NCBI GenBank assembly: GCA_023252195.1 | Contig: JAHEXI010000002.1 | Span: 186,001-250,000 of the forward strand | Direction: 5' to 3' | DNA length: 64,000 nucleotides | Source of the DNA: Pseudonocardiales bacterium | Lineage (GTDB): Bacteria; Actinomycetota; Actinomycetes; Mycobacteriales; Pseudonocardiaceae | In this document: piece by piece, positions 63,822 to 64,000 of the stretch | How positions within the stretch are numbered: position 1 is the first letter of the stretch | Layout: each line of letters begins with the position of its first letter | Program-made: the position numbers and the translations under genes | The notes under the pieces: model-generated | Told to the model about the DNA's origin: nothing | Database searches by the model: none | What the model saw: only the letters and a program-made list of their open reading frames with translations

Positions 63822-64000
63822 GTGTACCGGGTTTTCGAAGCACTCGACGAGCTCGTGACCACTCTCGAAGAAGCCCGTGGAGTGCCGATGACCTCCAGTT
63901 GCGTGGTACCCCGCGGGGACGTTCTGGAACTGCTCGACGACGTTCGCGATGCGATTCCGGCAGAGCTCGATGACGCTCAGGACGTGTTGGATCATCGCGA
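63822..64000 (+). CDS. sepIVA: SepIVA/DivIVA-like septation protein, 5' part (runs out of window)
   Basis: 59 complete codons from GTG 63822, with a perfect AGGAGG at 63811-63816 five bases upstream; GTG 63795 in the same frame is less likely. The N-terminus MYRVFEALDELVTTLEEARG, then VPRGDVLELLDDVRDAIP, matches SepIVA of mycobacteria, a DivIVA-domain protein needed for septation and located at the growing pole or septum. The coiled-coil part lies beyond base 64000. Confidence 0.85.
   Translation, partial: MYRVFEALDELVTTLEEARGVPMTSSCVVPRGDVLELLDDVRDAIPAELDDAQDVLDHR

Overview
The window is high-GC actinobacterial DNA with frequent GTG and TTG starts, leaderless mini-ORFs and tightly packed short operons. 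Gene content and order match the Mycobacterium tuberculosis chromosome over long stretches: typA-lpqW; ACT protein-gatC-gatA-gatB-lppZ-cfp6-ilvB-ilvN-ilvC-serA-leuB; iclR-leuC-leuD-hupB-mutT1-ppk1-fbiD-gpsA-ddl; DUF3515-thiL-ung-rpmB-DAK2-recG; pyc-rsmD-coaD. DUF397, DUF742 and HTH-NB-ARC-TPR proteins together with this backbone suggest a Pseudonocardiaceae-like relative of mycobacteria. That placement is an inference from remembered synteny, not from a search.

Layout. 1-4888: 3' end of typA and two solute-binding-protein-like lipoproteins, the first LpqW-like, with no permease genes. 4901-9091: ACT protein and gatCAB. 9077-12669: a solitary AbiEi-like gene between two copies of a 46-bp palindromic element, lppZ, cfp6 and a VapBC-like pair. 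12745-21569: branched-chain amino acid block (ilvBN, ilvC, leuB, cimA) with serA. ilvB and cimA are each preceded by a short leader peptide, an alternative hairpin and a U-tailed terminator. 21839-22914: HAD hydrolase, tRNA-Gln, tRNA-Glu and a terminator. 22915-30089: a less conserved block with a cyclotransferase-like protein, an FAD monooxygenase, an unknown small protein and a 1250-residue STAND regulator with 15 TPR units of 40 residues. 30116-38730: ndgR, leuCD, hupB, mutT1, ppk1, fbiD, gpsA. 38817-43800: sulfur and vitamin B6 module (PLP lyase, cysteine leader peptide, cysteine dioxygenase, rhodanese, PPOX protein, MocR regulator). 43845-53014: ddl, DUF742, DUF3515, AsnC-like, thiL, GNAT, ung, rpmB, DAK2, recG. 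53094-59323: ggt, a membrane protein, pyc. 59407-61043: a stretch with decayed or rearranged genes (Rieske pseudogene, ASCH gene holding a perfect 37-bp inverted repeat, a P-loop protein with an apparent internal deletion). 61088-64000: methyltransferase, rsmD, coaD and the 5' end of a sepIVA-like gene.

How it works together. The ilv, leu and cim genes supply valine, leucine and isoleucine. The sequence shows three regulatory inputs: a Val/Leu-rich leader for ilvB, an Ile-rich leader for cimA and an IclR regulator beside leuCD. Pyruvate carboxylase and SerA feed nearby central metabolism. Cysteine dioxygenase and rhodanese lie behind a leader peptide with a near-terminal Cys codon.

The most unusual overall feature is the density of intergenic palindromes. 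A 46-bp double palindrome occurs four times, each time overlapping the stop codon of the gene before it. At least five further inverted-repeat designs fill other gene junctions, three of them in two copies each.
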